Source of the DNA: Ditylenchus dipsaci
Lineage: Eukaryota; Nematoda; Chromadorea; Rhabditida; Anguinidae
DNA length: 64,000 bases
NCBI GenBank assembly: GCA_004194705.1
Contig: SADC01000021.1
Span: forward strand, 62,001 to 126,000
Reading direction: 5' to 3'
In this document: positions 23,076-34,599 of the stretch, piece after piece
How positions within the stretch are numbered: the stretch's first letter is position 1
Layout of the letters: each line of letters begins with the position of its first letter
The notes under the pieces: model-generated
The model's input: the letters and a program-made list of their open reading frames with translations, nothing else
What the model was told of the DNA's origin: nothing
Databases searched by the model: none
Translations under genes and position numbers: made by a program

Positions 23076-25517
23076 CAATATAGTGACACTCCTTCAAGTT
23101 CGACCTCCAGCTGGGTCCAACCAGTTTTTTACCTTAATTTTTGAAACTTTTTTACAAATTTGTTCGGTCAGTGCAGTCCAAAAAATTGCTAGGATTCCAA
23201 TTTACCTATCGTTTTTTGTTAAATTAAAAAGAAGACATAGGTCATAAACATCAGATTTTCAACGATACCCTTGAAAAATTTGAGTACAGAGGAGTCAAAA
23301 GTCTAGACTTCACGTCAAAGATAAGAGAAAAAAAACAGTAAAATATTTTGCTTGCATAAAAATTGCGAAACTTTCGCGTTTTTGAAACGTTTTGTGTAAC
23401 AAAGAAAAGCTGAGAATCTTTTTCGTCAGAGTGCTACTGTATCGGAAGTTTGACTGCATATTACGATTTGATATAGTATGTCTTTTGTGATTTTTTTCGA
23501 AAACTTTAACTAGTGCTTTTTTTTAACTAAAACATATTCGGATAGGAAAATAGATAGTGAAAGTTAAAAAAAAAAAAATGTTTTAATTTTAATTTAATTA
23601 TCTTGCACTGTCAGTATGTTTATATGTGTAAACTATATCTCTTACCGTTGACCCCATTTGATTTCATTGGGCAAGTAAGAGGTACGTGCTTGAAAAGTCA
23701 TTCCTAAACAACCATTACATAAATTTACAGGAAGCGAATTTAAGTTATGTACCTGTAGCTTCTACAATTCCTTCCACTGTCATGATTAGCTCGAAGTCAG
23801 TGGCTGTGCTGGCTTTATCGGGCGTCATTCCATAAAATGGACTATCCTCATCAATAATATGTCTGATTATTACTGGCCTAAAAATGTTTTATTTTTCCAA
23901 AATACAGCATAAATTTTTTATAATTAATTGACTAGACCTTTTTTTGGCAAAACTTTTTTTCTATCACTAAAAAAATTGTCGTCAACCATTTGGCGCACAT
24001 TTTTTGGTGAGGTCCCGATAACCATAAGAACCAAATTTTTCTTGAGCCATATTTTTTTATTGACAGGAAAAAGTGTAGAATAAAGAAAAAGTCTTTTTGT
24101 AACAAGAAAAAGTGTTCTGTCGATAAGGAAAAATTGTTTGACTACAACTTTTTTGGCAACAGAAAAGAGTTTTTTGGTAAGTAAAGAAAAAAGTTTTGTC
24201 CTTTTTCCGGGTGTAGTCATTTCGCCAATGAAATTTTTGACAGCGAGATCACTTCGCAAATGGCATCTTTTCGCCAATATCTTCTTTTTTCTTTCACATC
24301 CGGCTGTATCTCTTGGCAAAAATACGATTGGCGAAATTAAATCGTCGCCGAAAGTTTCATTAGCGAAACGATTCCGTTCTCTTTTTCCGTGTCTTCTTCT
24401 TCCCCTATTTTTGAATAATCTGAACATTTTCACAAAATAAATTTTCAAATGTACTTTTGCATTAAAAGTCTATGAAACCTTCCATTCTGTGACTGATAAA
24501 ACTTTTTGACAGTTGATCGCTCACAAACTTACCTGCGGAATCGGCAAAAAATCAGTATAGGGCCCAGTTCGGGCCGAGCCTTGAGTCGGGGTGGGGAGGG
24601 GGGGGCGGTTTGTGTCTGGGCCCATCGCGAAAATTCGGGCCCGTGCACATGTCTGCATCTAGAGTCAGCTGTATATTTTTTAAAGAGGGTATCTTACCAC
24701 AAAAGAAGCACGCGGTCAGTTCCTGAAATTTAGAAAACTCAAATTAGGCTGGACTATAAAAGTTTAACTTATTTTTTACCATTATCATATCCGACATTCA
24801 TGTCTTTGACGCCAATAAGCTCTTTTTCTCCTCTCTGAAAACACTCTAATGTACTTTGAGATGCTTTAGTTCACCCGAGAAATTATTTTTTATCTTTCAT
24901 TCTCTATCCCTTTCTTAATTTCTTATTGTTGGCTGGAGATTTGGCATAAATTCGAACTGGAAACCCCAGTTTTGCAATGAATAAAACAATTAAAACACTT
25001 CCAGGAATAAGTGAGCACTAGGTGAATACTTATTAAGAAGAAAATGTTTTGAAGAAGTTGAGCAAGTCCGTGAGAAAAACATGTTTCTTAAATAATTCCA
25101 ACCAGGATTTAGTAGCAAATATTTTTGGCTGACGATAAACAAAACAAATATATTTTTAGTGTTTGACCAGTGATCACATCTCTAAAAAATTTTCTTCTAA
25201 AATCCCATGTATAGCTTTGAATTTTCGGTATCCACCAAAAATTACTAAGCACCATAAATAAAGAAGGAAATTAAAAATTTCATGAAAAGGGAAAAATGTA
25301 TCAAATTGTGCCACAGATTTTTGTAAATTTGATATTTTTGCAGAAATCAGGCTGATTGCTTTGTATTAATAATGTCTATATAGTATTTGGCTCGGGAGGA
25401 TCCGTCGCAATTTTGAGTGGCCACATTGGACCAGTTATAACTCTTTTCTAAGAAATATTTCATTGGGCAAGTTTGTACTTAGGTTATAGCCCTTTCGCGG
25501 GCGGAGCACCTGTGAAG

Positions 25518-25758
25518 GGGGCGTAGACGTCTAGCGGTTGGCGGGACGAATGTCCCAAAACCCCTAAACGTCACACCAAAACGCCAAGCTTTTTTATCAT
25601 TACTTTGAGGATGTTCGGATGTTTTTTTCTGTCCTAAGCCTAAGGTCTAAGCCTAAAGCCTAAGCTTAAAAAACATCTAAAAAAAGCTTGGCGTTTCGGT
25701 GTGACATTTAGTGGTTTTTGGGACATTTGTCCCGCAACCGCTAAACGTCCGTATGCCG
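25518..25758. mobile_element. 241-bp inverted-repeat MITE, 8-bp duplication
   Basis: The ends GGGGCGTAGACGTCTAGCGG and, reversed, CGGCATACGGACGTTTAGCGG are inverted repeats. CTGTGAAG flanks both sides (25510-25517 and 25759-25766). The core has AAGCCTAAG tandem repeats. The unit B copy is 53232-53475. It lies in Kir intron 5. Confidence 0.7.
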
Positions 25759-25794
25759 CTGTGAAGATTTGGAAATCAATGGTCGGTACAGAAT

Positions 25795-26118
25795 GGGGCG
25801 TAATCGTTTCGCCAATGAAACTTTCGCCAATAAGATCTTTTCGCCAATGGCATCTTTTCGCCAATGTTATGTTTTGACCAATAGCTTCTTTTCTCCAGTA
25901 CTGTTATTTATTTGTCAGGTGAATAACCACTCATTTTGTCGCTCATCTCACCGGCTACAAAATGAGTGCTAATTTGCCTGATAAGAAAATAAGATTACTT
26001 GAGAAAAGAAGCTATTGGCGAAAACATACCATTGGCGAAGTGATCCCATTGGCGAAAAGATGCCATTGCCGAAAAGATCTCATTGGCAAAAGTGTCATTG
26101 GCGAAACGATTACGCCCC
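25795..26118. mobile_element. 324-bp MITE built of TTCGCCAATG repeats
   Basis: GGGGCGTAATCGTTTCGCC at the left and its complement at the right. Both arms consist of repeated TTCGCCAATG-like units (TTTCGCCAATGAAAC, TTTCGCCAATAAGATC). The flanks TACAGAAT and TACAAAAT differ by one base. The unit B copy is 53512-53835. A related patch lies near 24225-24380. Confidence 0.7.
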
Positions 26119-26418
26119 TACAAAATTGCCAAAAATGAAGTTAAATCTTGGATGAATGGAAATTGCAAATAGAGTTATTTGAATGCATTAAGTAAGAGAA
26201 ATTTTCGGAGCATATACTGTATTAATGGCAGATCAGGAAGTGTAAGTGAGACTTACCTCATTGATTTTGGTAGATGCCATATACAATTTGACGTGGGACT
26301 CGGCTAAATATAGACGGTGCTGAATGTCTGCAAGCCTTATCATTAAGATAGGGTAGTTGGGCACTTTGCAAGGTTCATCACTACTATTATTCGCCTCGTC
26401 CATCACAGACCAGCCAAC

Positions 26419-28044
26419 GGCTGTACCCGAAATTTAAGCGGCATTTTGCTAAGTGGTCGATTTGCTAAGCGGTCGTTTTGCCAAGAATTTTTTTTGCTAA
26501 GCGACAAATTGCTAAGAATTTTTTTGTTAAAGTGCCCATTTGCTAAGAATTTTTTTGTTAAGGCGCCCATTTGCTAAGAATTTTTTTGCTAAGGCATTCT
26601 TTTCTTAAATCCCGATTTGTTAAGAACTTTTCTGCCTTTTTGTACTTTTCCTTTTTCTCAATATTCTGGTAGATTAGAGGTTTTTCCGACGGACATTTTT
26701 ACGCCGATTTTTTTTTGTTTCTTACTGATTTCAACGTGGGATCTAGGTATATTGATATCTTCAGATGGTGTCCAAACTACCACAAACCATCCTAAACCAC
26801 CCAAAGTACCACCCTAAATACCCAAACCAAACCCAAACCTAAAAAATTAAAATTTCTTAAAAATAAAAAATAAGCCATTTTTTCTAACTTAAAATTGTGT
26901 GGGGAATTGGGTTTGTCAAGCCCAAAGTTGCGATTTTACACACTCCAACTTCAATACCTGGTGTAGGTATCACCTGACCAGGTGGATGCCCACCTGGATG
27001 TCTTAAAAATCAAAAAGTTCATTTGAATAAAAAAAATATATTTCCAACCAAAAAAATTTGTGAATAATTGGACTTGATGAGACCAAAAGTGCGATTTCAC
27101 CTACCCGATCCCAAATCTAGGGTTGAGTACCACCTGGACAGGTTGTTATCCAGGCAACTCAAGAATAGGGGTATATTCACCCAAATGACCTGAAAGGTCA
27201 AACGTTAGTCTTTTTATATCTGAAATTACGGTAAAAAATAAAGTGTGCACCCAGGTGGATTCGAACCAGCATCCTCGGCGGTGGCTATCCAAGTGGTCGT
27301 CCACTTGGATCAAAAATTTTTTTTACGTTTTCGCTTTCCAAATCATTTTTTCTGCACTAATTCGAGCACCCTGAAAATGGTTTGACAGTGGTAAAATCAC
27401 GTTTTATCAAGAAATTTTTGAGTTATCGTGAATTCTTGATTTTGATAAATCAATCGTTAGCAATAACTCTAAATTTCTCGATAAAACGTGATTTTACCAC
27501 TGTCAAACCATCTTCAGCATGCTCGAATTAGTGCAGAAAAATTGTTTTGGAAACCGAAAACGTAAAAAAAATTTTGATCCAAGTGGACGACCACTTGGAT
27601 AGCCACTGCCGAGGATGCTGGTTCGCATCCACCTGGGTGCATATCTTTTTTTTATCATAATTTTGAGTGTTTACTTGGCGAAGAGGTCCATATACTCATC
27701 ACCAAGGTTACTGGTTCGAATCCCTGTGGGTGCAATCAGTCCAGAGTAGGAGACCCCGATTAAATTAAACCATTTTTAGAACATTATTTTGGATTGAATC
27801 GTTTGGGTTTTAAGGTCTGTACCCCGAAATTGAACCGAACTGAAGAAGTAGGTAGCTTAACAAACAAGATCTTTATCAAAACAACTACTTAGCAAAAAAA
27901 TTCTTAGCAAAACGACCATTTAGCAAATTGGCGCTTAAGTTTTGAATTCTTAGCAAATTCGCGCTTAAATTTTTTTTCTTAGCAAAACGACCGCTTAGCA
28001 AATCGACCACTTAGCAAATCGCTGCTTAAATTTCGGGTACAGCC
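26419..28044. mobile_element. 1626-bp transposon inside Kir exon 5 (copy A)
   Basis: GGCTGTACCCGAAATTTAAG at the left is repeated inverted at the right. A perfect 9-bp duplication CCAGCCAAC flanks it (26410-26418 and 28045-28053), and unit B has one uninterrupted copy at that place, which proves insertion. Both ends are arrays of TTTGCTAAG-type units. The interior holds another fold-back (about 27180-27670) with CCAAGTGGTCGTCCACTTGG arms and tRNA-like GGTTCGAATCC boxes. No transposase frame. The 9-bp duplication fits MULE-type elements. Confidence 0.85.
27180..27745. repeat. Nested fold-back with tRNA-like B boxes
   Basis: The arms start and end with GCACCCAGGTGGATTCGAAC and its complement (near 27243 and 27640). 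Inside these come CCTCGGCGGTGGCTATCCAA and the ACCACTTGGAT palindrome. The core repeats TGGTTTGACAGTGG. At 27700-27735 a further GGTTCGAATCCCTGTGGGTGC resembles the 3' half of a tRNA. Related arms are near 9850-9930, 17980, 39650 and 51060. Confidence 0.5.
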
Positions 28045-28499
28045 CCAGCCAACCACTGCTCTTTTGCTGAACCTCATCTCCTAAAACGAACATAGACAGT
28101 ATTTTGCTTAAGTTTTTATTGGCATTTAAAAGGTGAATTTTCCGGTGGATTGCCAGTAATTTGCCGATAACTTACAGTCGAACCTAGATAAGCCGACACC
28201 CCAAGGGACCGAACTGATTTGATCAGAAACTTGATTTGCCTTGGCCCCTAAGGCAAAAAGTCAAATATTGGGCAAATTTTTTTTCAAAAAATTGATTTTT
28301 TATATAGAAAAGTGTTAGAAAATAGCTTTTTCATCGTCTAAAACACATAACAATTACTTAGGAGTCGTTTAAACAAGGTTTACAAAAATTTACAAATCCT
28401 CTTGCAAATCGTCGAAGAGGTTGGTTTAACGCTCCAGTCATTCAAAGAAATGCTCTAAAGAAATGGTGTCGCTGATACGATCTTCAATTCAGCCCAGCA

Positions 28500-29720
28500 A
28501 AATGTAGCAGTTGATCTAACCAGACTTTTAATTACTATAATACCAGCTGATTCAATACCAGTTGATGTGGTTTATGCATATCGTACAGATATGCTTTTTT
28601 GCAAAAAAAAATTGTAACCAGAATTAAAGAAGAATCGAGTGACAGTCTCATACTTCGCTAAGCTGCCTCCTTGAAATTCACCAGTCGTTGTGTTTGTAAC
28701 CAGTAGGACGAATGGTAACCAGCCTCACACGTTATACGACATACTCAGCGTTACAAAACCAGTTTTTCATACTTTAAGTTAGGGTGGTGCGGTTACGGTT
28801 AATTTGGCCCTACCCGTTAACCGGCCGGTTTTTCAAATTTCCGCAAATCAGTCCTAGACGTTAAAAAATTAATGTAAATTTTTTGAAACACAACTAAATC
28901 TAACTTTTTGCAGACCTCATATACCGTACTTTATTTATTAAACCTTACGGGGGATTATTTTCATTATTTTAATTCCTTATTTTATTTTAATTCTTATTTT
29001 ATTTTAATTATTTTAATTCCGGAAATTGTCAATCAAAAAAATTGTCAACCGGTTAATTAGGCCAAAACCGGTCCGGTTCGGTTAACCGACCGTGAACCAC
29101 CCTACTTTAAGTCATACCAGTCAGAGATGGTTCATCATTGGTGACATGACATATTTATTAAATAGTATTTAACCAGAATTGTGACTCCTCTCTCGAGCCT
29201 CTTAGAAGAAGTCCGTGGCATGGACAACATCTCGGCGATCAGAACAGCTTTTGGGTAAAACAAACAACCAGTCCAGCGATCTGAGAATGGAATGCTTCAG
29301 TATAATGGTGCTTCACTCCAGGCTCAGTGTGCTATCCAGAATCTCTTTGAAGCTACCAAACCAGGGCCGTTTCCTACGGAGATCGTTGAAGAGCCGATGG
29401 AGGATAATCAGGATGTGGAACAGAACCAGGCTGGAGTCTCTGTAAGTCTCTTTTAATACCAATCTTCTAAACCAGAATTTCTCCCCGGCTTTTCTTAACT
29501 AGCTTTCTATTTTACCAGCCTTTAGGAAAGCCTATATAGTACCAGCTTTGAGCTTTACTGATCTTAAGTTTTTGTGAATGATTACCAGATTCGGGGGCAG
29601 GCACACCAGTTAATGCTCACTTCCAGATGCTAACCAGTGCGAGGTTTAACCGCCCCTATACCAGATAAAATAGGTTTGGCCTTACCAGATTTTCTGGTAA
29701 GTTATTTCTGAAGTGAGCCC
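28500..29720. repeat. ACCAG-dense tract
   Basis: ACCAG occurs about twenty times in 1.2 kb on the + strand, mostly as TAACCAG, ATACCAG or AAACCAG, with irregular spacing. The nearby sequence shows nothing like this density. No single repeat unit longer than this is apparent. A possible exon (29188-29441) lies within it. Confidence 0.5.
29188..29441 (+). pseudogene. Possible exon of an unknown gene, one in-frame stop
   Basis: One frame reads SLLEEVRGMDNISAIRTAFG, a TAA, NKQPVQRSENGMLQYNGASL, then QNLFEATKPGPFPTEIVEEP, and ends at a strong donor, GTAAGT, at 29441. The protein-like composition and the donor suggest a real or decayed exon. No family recognised. The stop argues for a pseudogene. 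Confidence 0.3.
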
Positions 29721-29984
29721 GGTTTCGAACACTGTCTCAAGTAGTGGTAGGTGTAAAAAGAAAATCGTCTTCTGCTGTGGACAAAAAACTGTGGACAAAA
29801 AAATTTTTTCTCTGCCCTCCAAATTGGAGATGGTGGATTAAGCCTGGATTTAAGGTGGATTTTTATGTTCAAGCCCACTTTTCTACCAGGTAGGGTAGTC
29901 AAATGGCCAGTTAGGGTAGGTAGGTAGCCAGATAGTATAGCTAAGTGCTCAGGTGGAATCTCTACAGTCAATTTTTAATATGAA

Positions 29985-30060
29985 GTCCGAGGGTAGGCGA
30001 AGATAGGCAAGGGTAGGCGAGGGTAGGCGAGAATAGGCAAGGGTACGAAATGATGCTGAA
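29985..30060 (+). repeat. AGGGTAGGCGAG tandem repeat
   Basis: About six degenerate copies of a 12-base unit like GGGTAGGCGAGA. It sits just left of the 791-bp fold-back. Confidence 0.6.
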
Positions 30061-30160
30061 GGAAAAAGCAATGAAGAAAATCGAACAAAAATTAGGACAC
30101 TTTTGAAGAAATGCAATTATGCCACAATATCAGTGAGCGAAGTGATAAAGCGAACAACTA

Positions 30161-30951
30161 ACTGGTGGACAAAAAGTCCTTGGACAAATTTTGAGCTCAC
30201 TTTTTGAAATAAAAATTTAACGATGAGAAAATTCCTAAAAATAGGTTTTGTAGCCCTGAATCTCCTCTTTCAAATGGCATATTGCTTTCAGCTTGACTAT
30301 TTTGGATAAGTCACTATTTGGCTCCAAACACTTGTCTGGTCATTTCGAGAAGGTTACCAACGTTTTCATCACTTTAACTGGTCAAATGTTTTATTTAATT
30401 TTAAGTGTCACTGCAGAATTTTATCACCATGTTGTAGCGCAGCTCAAGAGCTACAAAACCCATATTACAGAATGATTTTTGAAAATCTGAGTATTGAGAT
30501 ATGGCCTTTTGGAAAAAATCATTTTCATGAAAAATGACGAAAACGCAAGTTTTTGCCAATTTTTCTGATTTTGGTCATTTTTTCAAGAAAATGATTTTTT
30601 CAAAAGGCCATATCTCATATACTCAGATTTTCAAAAATCATTCTGTAATATGGTTTTGTAGCTCTTGAGCTGCGCTACAACATGGTGATAAAATTCTGCA
30701 GTGACACTTAAAATGCAATAAAACATTTGACCAGTTAAAGTGATGAAAACGTTGGTAACCTTCTCGAAATGACCAGACAAGTGTTTGGAGCCAAATAGTG
30801 ACTTATCCAAAATAGTCAAGCTGAAAGCAATATGCCATTTGAAAGAGGAGATTCAGGGCTACAAAACCTATTTTTAGGAATTTTCTCATCGTTAAATTTT
30901 TATTTCAAAAAGTGAGCTCAAAATTTGTCCAAGGACTTTTTGTCCACCAGT
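30161..30951. mobile_element. 791-bp near-perfect fold-back, TA duplication
   Basis: Arms of about 375 bases are almost exact inverted copies around a short loop near 30555. The ends are ACTGGTGGACAAAAAGTCC and its complement, flanked by TA, which suits a Tc1/mariner-type MITE. The near-identity of the arms points to a recent origin or gene conversion. A decayed half copy is at 13130-13400. Confidence 0.8.
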
Positions 30952-31511
30952 TATTAATTAGTAGCAGCGTCACATTTTGCGGAATTTATTGGCCTGTTTC
31001 CGGACATTATTGGTTCAAAGGGCAATTTAAAAAAAAATACTAATGCAACCTCTACTCATGGAAAATGCAGAAGAGATCACTTTTTGAAAATTCCAAGTTG
31101 ATGCTAAAGGCATTAGGCCAAGAAATAACTTGCTAAATACAAAAACCTTTGAATTGGTGGGGGACCACCAGACCACCGTGACCATGGTCTTTAAGGAGGC
31201 ATGCCCGTGACATATTTTTGAGTTGGCTCACAATGATTTAGAATCCGTTTGCTGCACTTGGATACCAAAATCAGTCTTTAATTATCATTTCACCTTCAGA
31301 ATCCTACCTTCTAATATTCTGAATGTTATTCATATATATGACATATGCTAACCGATGTAAAGGATAACCAAAGTCAGCTACAAGAAAAACAACGGCTCTT
31401 TTTGAATTTACCCTTCTTAAAGACTCGCCCTCTGACATTTTTTTAAACTTCGGCAGTAATAGCAATAGATTAGAGGTGGTTAAGCGATTAATAAAAGACA
31501 ATAATCAGGTA

Positions 31512-31927
31512 ATGGCTTGTTCACGTTGTTAGAGTTAGAGTTCGAGTTAGAGTTCGGGATTTTGGTTACGTGAACACCTCTGATCCTAACTTTAACTCTA
31601 ACTCGAACTCAAACTCTAACTCGAGGGTTCATGTACCTAGAGTTCGAGGTTGGATTTGAAGGTGTTCATGCATATAACTTGGATTTTATTTTAGTAAACT
31701 CCTAAAAACTAACTTTCAATGGCTTTAGACGGCTTTGGAGTGAGATTCTGAGCCATCTAACCTATATACATGAACATTTTCAAGCTCGACCTCGAACTCT
31801 AACTCGATGTACGTGAACACCATCGAGTTAGAGTTGGGTTTTTGTGTACATGAACACCTCTTACCCGAACTCTAACTCTAACTCGGACTCAAACTCTAAC
31901 TCGAACTCTAACAACGTGAACAAGCTA
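31512..31927. mobile_element. 416-bp MITE, TA duplication, GAGTTAGAGTTCGA repeats
   Basis: The uninterrupted site is preserved in the right arm (CAGGTAAAGAAC near 37327), so the insertion is proven and TA is the duplication. The ends are GGCTTGTTCACGTTGTTAG and its inverted copy. Both arms are tandem GAGTTAGAGTTCGA-like units. The centre is unique. Confidence 0.82.
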
Positions 31928-32086
31928 TAAAGAACAAAAACACGAAATAAACAAACAGAGCTAGAAAAATTACTTGAAACGACTCCCTCGAAAAAACATC
32001 AAAGACACAAGATTTTTGCATAATTTCTATTTTATTGACTCACAATTTCAACAACATTTGACACATAGGTCAGCGAGATCATAATA

Positions 32087-32673
32087 TTAACGAGACTTTT
32101 TCACATTGGTCGGAACCCAGTTGTCGTCAACGCAGCCGGAGACGTCCATCTTGTAGCCGCTGAAGGCGAAATACTTCTGGGCGCCCTGTCCATGGAATTC
32201 AACAGTGATTTCATTACGCGCAAATTTCCCAGCTCCGAAGGCTTCCTTGTCTCCCAGCACAGTCACGGCCAAATCCTGAGAAGTACCTAAAAAAACAACA
32301 TGAAAATGACACCAAATAAGAGTCGCTGACCATCTGCCCTGTTGACTCCGGGCAGGCGAACTTGTCTTCCCATCGAGTCCAACTTCAGAGAAAGCAGGTC
32401 CTGGAGCGGAGGCAGAAGGCTGACCGGAACCAACCAACGGAATGCAGTAACACCTTCAAGAACCCGAACTTGCAGAATTCCATGGCCAGCCTTAACAGAA
32501 CAATTTATTATCCAGCACAAAGGAAAATAAAGGTGAATAATATCACTCCAAACCAATTTTAGAGTACGTCTCATGACAATCATGCAAATCCTACTAGACA
32601 CAAAAAGTAATTTTTGACGATCCTGTCTATCCAAATTTTGAAGGATCTCATTAAGAATTTCTGTAGGTATCAT
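32087..32673 (-). CDS. F-box-like protein, 180 aa, left copy
   Basis: Exon 1 is 32331-32673 and exon 2 is 32087-32286; the 44-base intron has GTCAGC and TTTTTTAG ends, and the phase joins to give ADGTSQDL. Residues 1-45 (MIPTEILNEILQNLDRQDRQ, then VSSRICMIVMR) fit an F-box: Pro at position 3, two Leu/Ile-rich helices and a V-S-x-x-x-R turn. F-box proteins recruit substrates to SCF ubiquitin ligases through Skp1. The rest (FGAGKFARNEITVEFHGQG, then YKMDVSGCVDDNWVP) is not a domain I recognise. The frame is fully open. It differs from the right copy by one fewer codon and several substitutions (GVTAFRW against GAVSEFRW). Confidence 0.68.
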
Positions 32674-33430
32674 TGCCTGGAAAAAATGATCAAAAAGTGA
32701 AGTTTGAAGAGGAAATACTGAGCTAGCTGATTAGATAACGCATGTAAATTTTTTATGGATTGGTAGGGTTTGCATGCAAGTATCAATGACATCAAAGATT
32801 AAAATATCTCGATACCTTGAATCCCATTTTTCAGCAAACTTCAGAGTCCTCTCTCTCGTCACTACCTAAACATCCACCAACAGTAAATAAATCTAATCTC
32901 ACAGAGTTACTATGCTTATCTCAACCGGAACTGTGATGATTGCCGTAGGATCTGCTGCTGCAACCTCAACAATATCTACGCCGCCCTTGCTTGAGCAATC
33001 AGAACAGGTCCCTAAAAGCCCAATAATTCATCGCTTATCTTGGAGAATAAAGGCACACGAAAAACTTGCGTTGGAGTTGCGGTCTGTAGTAATGCTGAAG
33101 TGGAACTGAAAAAATAAGCCTGTAAACTAGACGAACAACTGAAACATGAATGAACCTCGTGTCGGGGATACAGACGCTTGCACAACCATAGTTCTCGGCA
33201 CATAAGACCTTAGGCTGTAGTTTGTTTGGTCATCAAATAAGATCAGATCATGAGATTCGCCGTCTGCTTGATTGCTTCTGGGGCCGTAGTAACAATCGTA
33301 GTAACAACTTCCGTGGCTAAAAGTGGAATATCTCGGAGTTCAGTCCGTTTTTTGAATAGCAGTTTTTTGCAAACAAAAATAGACAAGTTTTATCTCCAAA
33401 TTTTATTACAATAATCTAAATCGCTCATCG

Positions 33431-33917
33431 GTAACCAGAACTAGCACTGAATGCAAAAAAATATCCGCAGCTGCGGATATTTTTTGGACCTGTGAGGCTA
33501 AAAATCAAATTTATCGTACAGGTTTGAGCTGATTGTGATGATGTTTCACTTGGTTTGTAGCCTAGATTATAAGGAACATTTTGGTGGTTTAAAAAGTATT
33601 TTCGGCTTTACCAAACTTAAAATATTACTAAAAGTGCCTCTAAATATTGAATTTGAAAAGTTAGCTTAGTCTATCCACGGATAATTTTCCAAACTCTATA
33701 TTTAGAGGCACTTTTAGTAATATTTTAAGTTTGGTAAAGCCGAAAATACTTTTGAAACTACCAAAATGTTCCTTATAATCTAGGCTACAAACCAAGTGAA
33801 ACATCATCACAATCAGCTCAAACCTGTACGATAAATTTGATTTTTAGCCTCACAGGTCCAAAAAATATCCGCAGCTGCGGATATTTTTTTGCATTTAGTG
33901 CTAGTTCTGGTTAGCGA
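33431..33917. repeat. Fold-back nested in the F-box spacer palindrome
   Basis: Arms of about 237 bases pair around 33674. Each arm starts with ACCAGAACTAGCACT and contains its own 20-base palindrome ATATCCGCAGCTGCGGATAT. It is inserted in the middle of the larger inverted repeat 33281-34504, next to the hAT-type MITE. Confidence 0.72.
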
Positions 33918-33921
33918 TGAG

Positions 33922-34352
33922 TAGGGTTGTCGGCTTGGCGTTATGCATATTTGAAAATTTTTGGATACTTTTTATATTTTAGCTCTTATTTAATAATATT
34001 TTTCGTCTCTATAATAGCGCAGATGAAAGTTTAGAATCTTGGCTACACATTGGTATATAAAACTTGTGCCTTTGCGAAAAAAAATCAGAAATTTTAATCA
34101 AAACAATTTCGGCTTGCCCAAGCAGATTTCGGCTTGGGCAAGCCGAAATCGCATTTTCCAAGCCGAAATTGTTTTGATTAAAATTTCTGATTTTTTTTGC
34201 AAATGCACAAGTTTTATATACCAATTTGTAGCCAAGATTCTAAACTTTCATTTGCACTATTATAGAGACGAAAAATATGATGAAACTAGAACTAAAATAT
34301 AAAAAGCATCCAAAATTTTTCAAATATGCATAACGCCAAGCCGACAACCCTA
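33922..34352. mobile_element. 431-bp hAT-type MITE, 8-bp duplication
   Basis: The ends TAGGGTTGTCGGCTTGGCG and complement enclose a fold-back centred near 34132. GCGATGAG flanks both sides (33914-33921 and 34353-34360). TAGGG-type ends with an 8-bp duplication suit the hAT superfamily. A distant relative with the same first bases is at 62287-62914. Confidence 0.8.
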
Positions 34353-34599
34353 GCGATGAGCGATTTAGATTATTGTAATAAAATTTGGAGATAAAACTTG
34401 TCTTTTTTTGTTTGCAAAAAACTACTATTCAAAAAGTGGACTGAACTCCGAGATATTCCACTTTTAGCCACGGAAGTTGTTACTACGATTGTTACTACGG
34501 CCCCTGGACTAAAAGTAAAAGTTTACTCAAAGTATTTTAAAATAATACTCACGTAGAAACGATCTGAACTGAGGTATTTCAGGATTTAACTTCGAATGC

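Larger units (their letters stand above)
22573..28080 (-). pseudogene. Inward-rectifier K+ channel (Kir), 3' half, copy A
   Basis: Six minus-strand exons of the cytoplasmic domain: exon 5 at 26257-28080, split by a transposon at 26419-28044 (FSKRAVVGWSVMDEANN, then RLADIQHRLYLAESHVKLYM); 24780-24834 (RGEKELIGVKDMNVGYDNG); a 25-base exon 24698-24722 (TDRVLLL); 23753-23877 (PVIIRHIIDEDSPFYGM, then DFELIMTVEGIVEAT); 23646-23703 (GMTFQARTSYLPNEIKWGQ); 22573-22947 (RFVPMVVVNGKSSQYEVDYG). These follow the Kir pattern HEIDEDSPLY, ADFEIVVILEGMVEAT, RSSYLANEILWG, KVDYSRF. The pore and both membrane segments are absent. One base is lost near 22772 in the last exon. Exon 5 here keeps the frame (ASTKINE) that copy B has lost. 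Confidence 0.85.
16527..28175. repeat. Duplication unit A (direct, partner 38172-54266)
   Basis: About 10 kb of shared sequence runs from the captured Ro60 exon through the Kir 3' exons to the start of a MITE (CAGTCGAACC at 28175). It is nearly identical to unit B, and many differences are homopolymer-length changes. Unit A contains a private 1626-bp insertion (26419-28044). Unit B has a private 6477-bp insertion (46436-52912), lacks bases equivalent to 18072-18345, and lacks about 110 bases near 24095-24205. The left edge lies inside the captured exon and the right edge inside a MITE. Confidence 0.88.
31099..32802. repeat. Left arm of the F-box inverted duplication
   Basis: The inverted partner is 36450-37740. 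The arms share the gene, about 100 bases upstream of its start and about 570 bases downstream. The left arm is longer because it carries a 416-bp MITE (31512-31927). Identity is high, with scattered substitutions, more of them outside the coding part. Confidence 0.85.
33281..34504. repeat. Outer inverted repeat enclosing two fold-backs
   Basis: The left arm (33281-33436, starting GGGGCCGTAGTAACAATCG) and the right arm (about 34361-34504) are inverted copies. Between them sit the fold-back 33431-33917 and the hAT-type MITE 33922-34352. The result is a three-part nested palindrome between the two F-box-like genes. Confidence 0.78.

Noticed and set aside
27690..27745. A tRNA gene
   Set aside because: Only a T-arm-like half is present; no paired acceptor stem or anticodon arm could be formed.
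30293..30819. Two similar 60-residue frames (MTILDKSLFGSKH)
   Set aside because: They are the two arms of one palindrome, with no family features.
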